Assembly: GCF_000330705.1 (NCBI RefSeq)
Contig: NZ_ANAM01000009.1
Coordinates: 1 to 49,851, forward strand
Direction: 5' to 3'
From: Salinicoccus carnicancri Crm
GTDB lineage: Bacteria; Bacillota; Bacilli; Staphylococcales; Salinicoccaceae
DNA length: 49,851 nucleotides
Part shown: positions 49,420 to 49,851 of the stretch, piece by piece
How the letters are laid out: the number at the start of each line of letters is the position of its first letter
How positions within the stretch are numbered: the first letter of the stretch is position 1
The notes under the pieces: model-generated
Told to the model about the DNA's origin: nothing
Databases searched by the model: none
Seen by the model: the letters and a program-made list of their open reading frames with translations, nothing else
Made by a program: the position numbers and the translations under genes

Positions 49420-49851
49420 CTATTGAACGACCAATTGATTGAAGGAATAGGATGCTACCCTTCCCTCCCATGTAATCGTAATTTCTTGCTGATCAATCTG
49501 TTTCATCAGACATTTACTTGTAAATATAATTTTCTGAAGTTCGCCATCCACATATATCTGGGTCTGGTATCTTCCGGAGTCTGTATCGATTGTCACATTG
49601 TATATTCCATCCTCCGGAAGCATGTAATATTCATACAGTGAAAGGCAGCCTTCCTTCACCCTGGCTTTTGTTGAATAATTCCTGCCCAGAAGCTCCCTCA
49701 ACTCAGAAATTCTGCCTTCCAAAATCGCACTCCTGATACAGGTGGAACTTATCTTGCTGCCCATATGGGTCACTTTATCCACCTTTGTTGCTCCGATACT
49801 GAAACCTGAATCGGCCGCCAGCCTGTCCATGTTTCCCTCACCTTTGAACCC
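49420..49851 (-). CDS. RibF-like FAD synthase, C-terminal 143 codons (second copy, cut by window edge)
   Basis: The reading frame enters the window as GFKGEGNMDRLAADSGFS and ends with the same degenerate C-terminal tail as the copy at 270-1097 (no riboflavin kinase motif). The first part is identical at DNA level to 513-701, while the last ~75 residues differ at many positions. It precedes the hydratase by 14 bases, as in the left copy. Confidence 0.85.
   Translation of the reverse strand, partial: GFKGEGNMDRLAADSGFSIGATKVDKVTHMGSKISSTCIRSAILEGRISELRELLGRNYSTKARVKEGCLSLYEYYMLPEDGIYNVTIDTDSGRYQTQIYVDGELQKIIFTSKCLMKQIDQQEITITWEGRVASYSFNQLVVQ
49663..49851. repeat. 189-bp perfect direct repeat, right copy
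   Basis: Identical to 513-701 in the same orientation; continues to the window end, so the real length may be greater. Confidence 0.95.

Noticed and set aside
1-49851. The window as a circular plasmid because its ends resemble each other
   Set aside because: The flanks of the two repeat copies have diverged clearly, so they are two separate loci rather than one overlap.

Overview
The window looks like a low-to-mid GC Firmicute chromosome, most likely a halotolerant Staphylococcaceae member of the Salinicoccus/Jeotgalicoccus type. The signs are strong AGGAGG ribosome sites with frequent GTG/TTG starts, SAM-I riboswitches, CcpA-type cre sites, a 7-1-7 Fur box and a Bacillus-like MhqR box. The genus is an inference from style, not a database match. 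Nearly all of the window is coding, and much of it concerns aromatic catabolism.

Region 1 (1-10.9 kb, minus strand): a self-contained phenol-type meta-cleavage pathway. In transcription order it has a GntR regulator, acetaldehyde dehydrogenase, 4-hydroxy-2-oxovalerate aldolase, a hybrid XylR-N/V4R-PucR regulator, a two-component monooxygenase of acyl-CoA dehydrogenase fold (HsaA-like), an extradiol dioxygenase, a C-C hydrolase, a permease, a flavin reductase, a FAD synthase whose riboflavin kinase motifs are gone, and the start of a hydratase cut by the window edge. A second FAD synthase/hydratase pair lies at the other end (48.6-49.85 kb), cut inside the FAD synthase. The two share a 189-bp perfect direct repeat.

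Region 2 (11-14.6 kb): an AEC transporter, a surface metalloprotease resembling the catalytic domain of anthrax lethal factor, and CorA. Region 3 (14.6-19.5 kb): a Fur-controlled siderophore ABC transporter, divergent from a ferredoxin-NADP reductase-like flavoprotein; two promoters overlap at a shared AT-rich core. Region 4 (19.5-22.8 kb): an NSS-family amino acid transporter preceded by a 15-codon leader peptide (with Trp-Tyr-Ser-Tyr) and a chain of mutually exclusive hairpins ending in a terminator, then a SAM-I riboswitch in front of a MetT-like NhaC transporter.

Region 5 (22.8-30.7 kb): a 4-hydroxyphenylacetate (homoprotocatechuate) operon, hpaB-hpaE-hpaD-dapA-like-hpaG1-hpaG2-hpaF, divergent from a LysR regulator. 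It has no hpaC, hpaH or hpaI of its own; the flavin reductase and hydratases elsewhere in the window, and the DapA-like aldolase, could fill these steps. Region 6 (30.8-39.2 kb): M20D amidohydrolase, AbgT transporter, LysR, a sarcosine oxidase-like enzyme, and a SAM-riboswitch operon of a flavin monooxygenase, a frameshifted sodium:solute symporter and a 32-33 residue membrane peptide, together suggesting organosulfur or N-acyl compound scavenging.

Region 7 (39.2-44.6 kb): small genes, then an mhq-type quinone/catechol stress locus (MhqR, two VOC dioxygenases, MhqD-like esterase), which fits a cell that makes catechols. Region 8 (44.6-48.6 kb): two complete glutamine synthetase genes separated by a GNAT acetyltransferase and an unknown protein. 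No rRNA, tRNA, CRISPR or transposase was seen.
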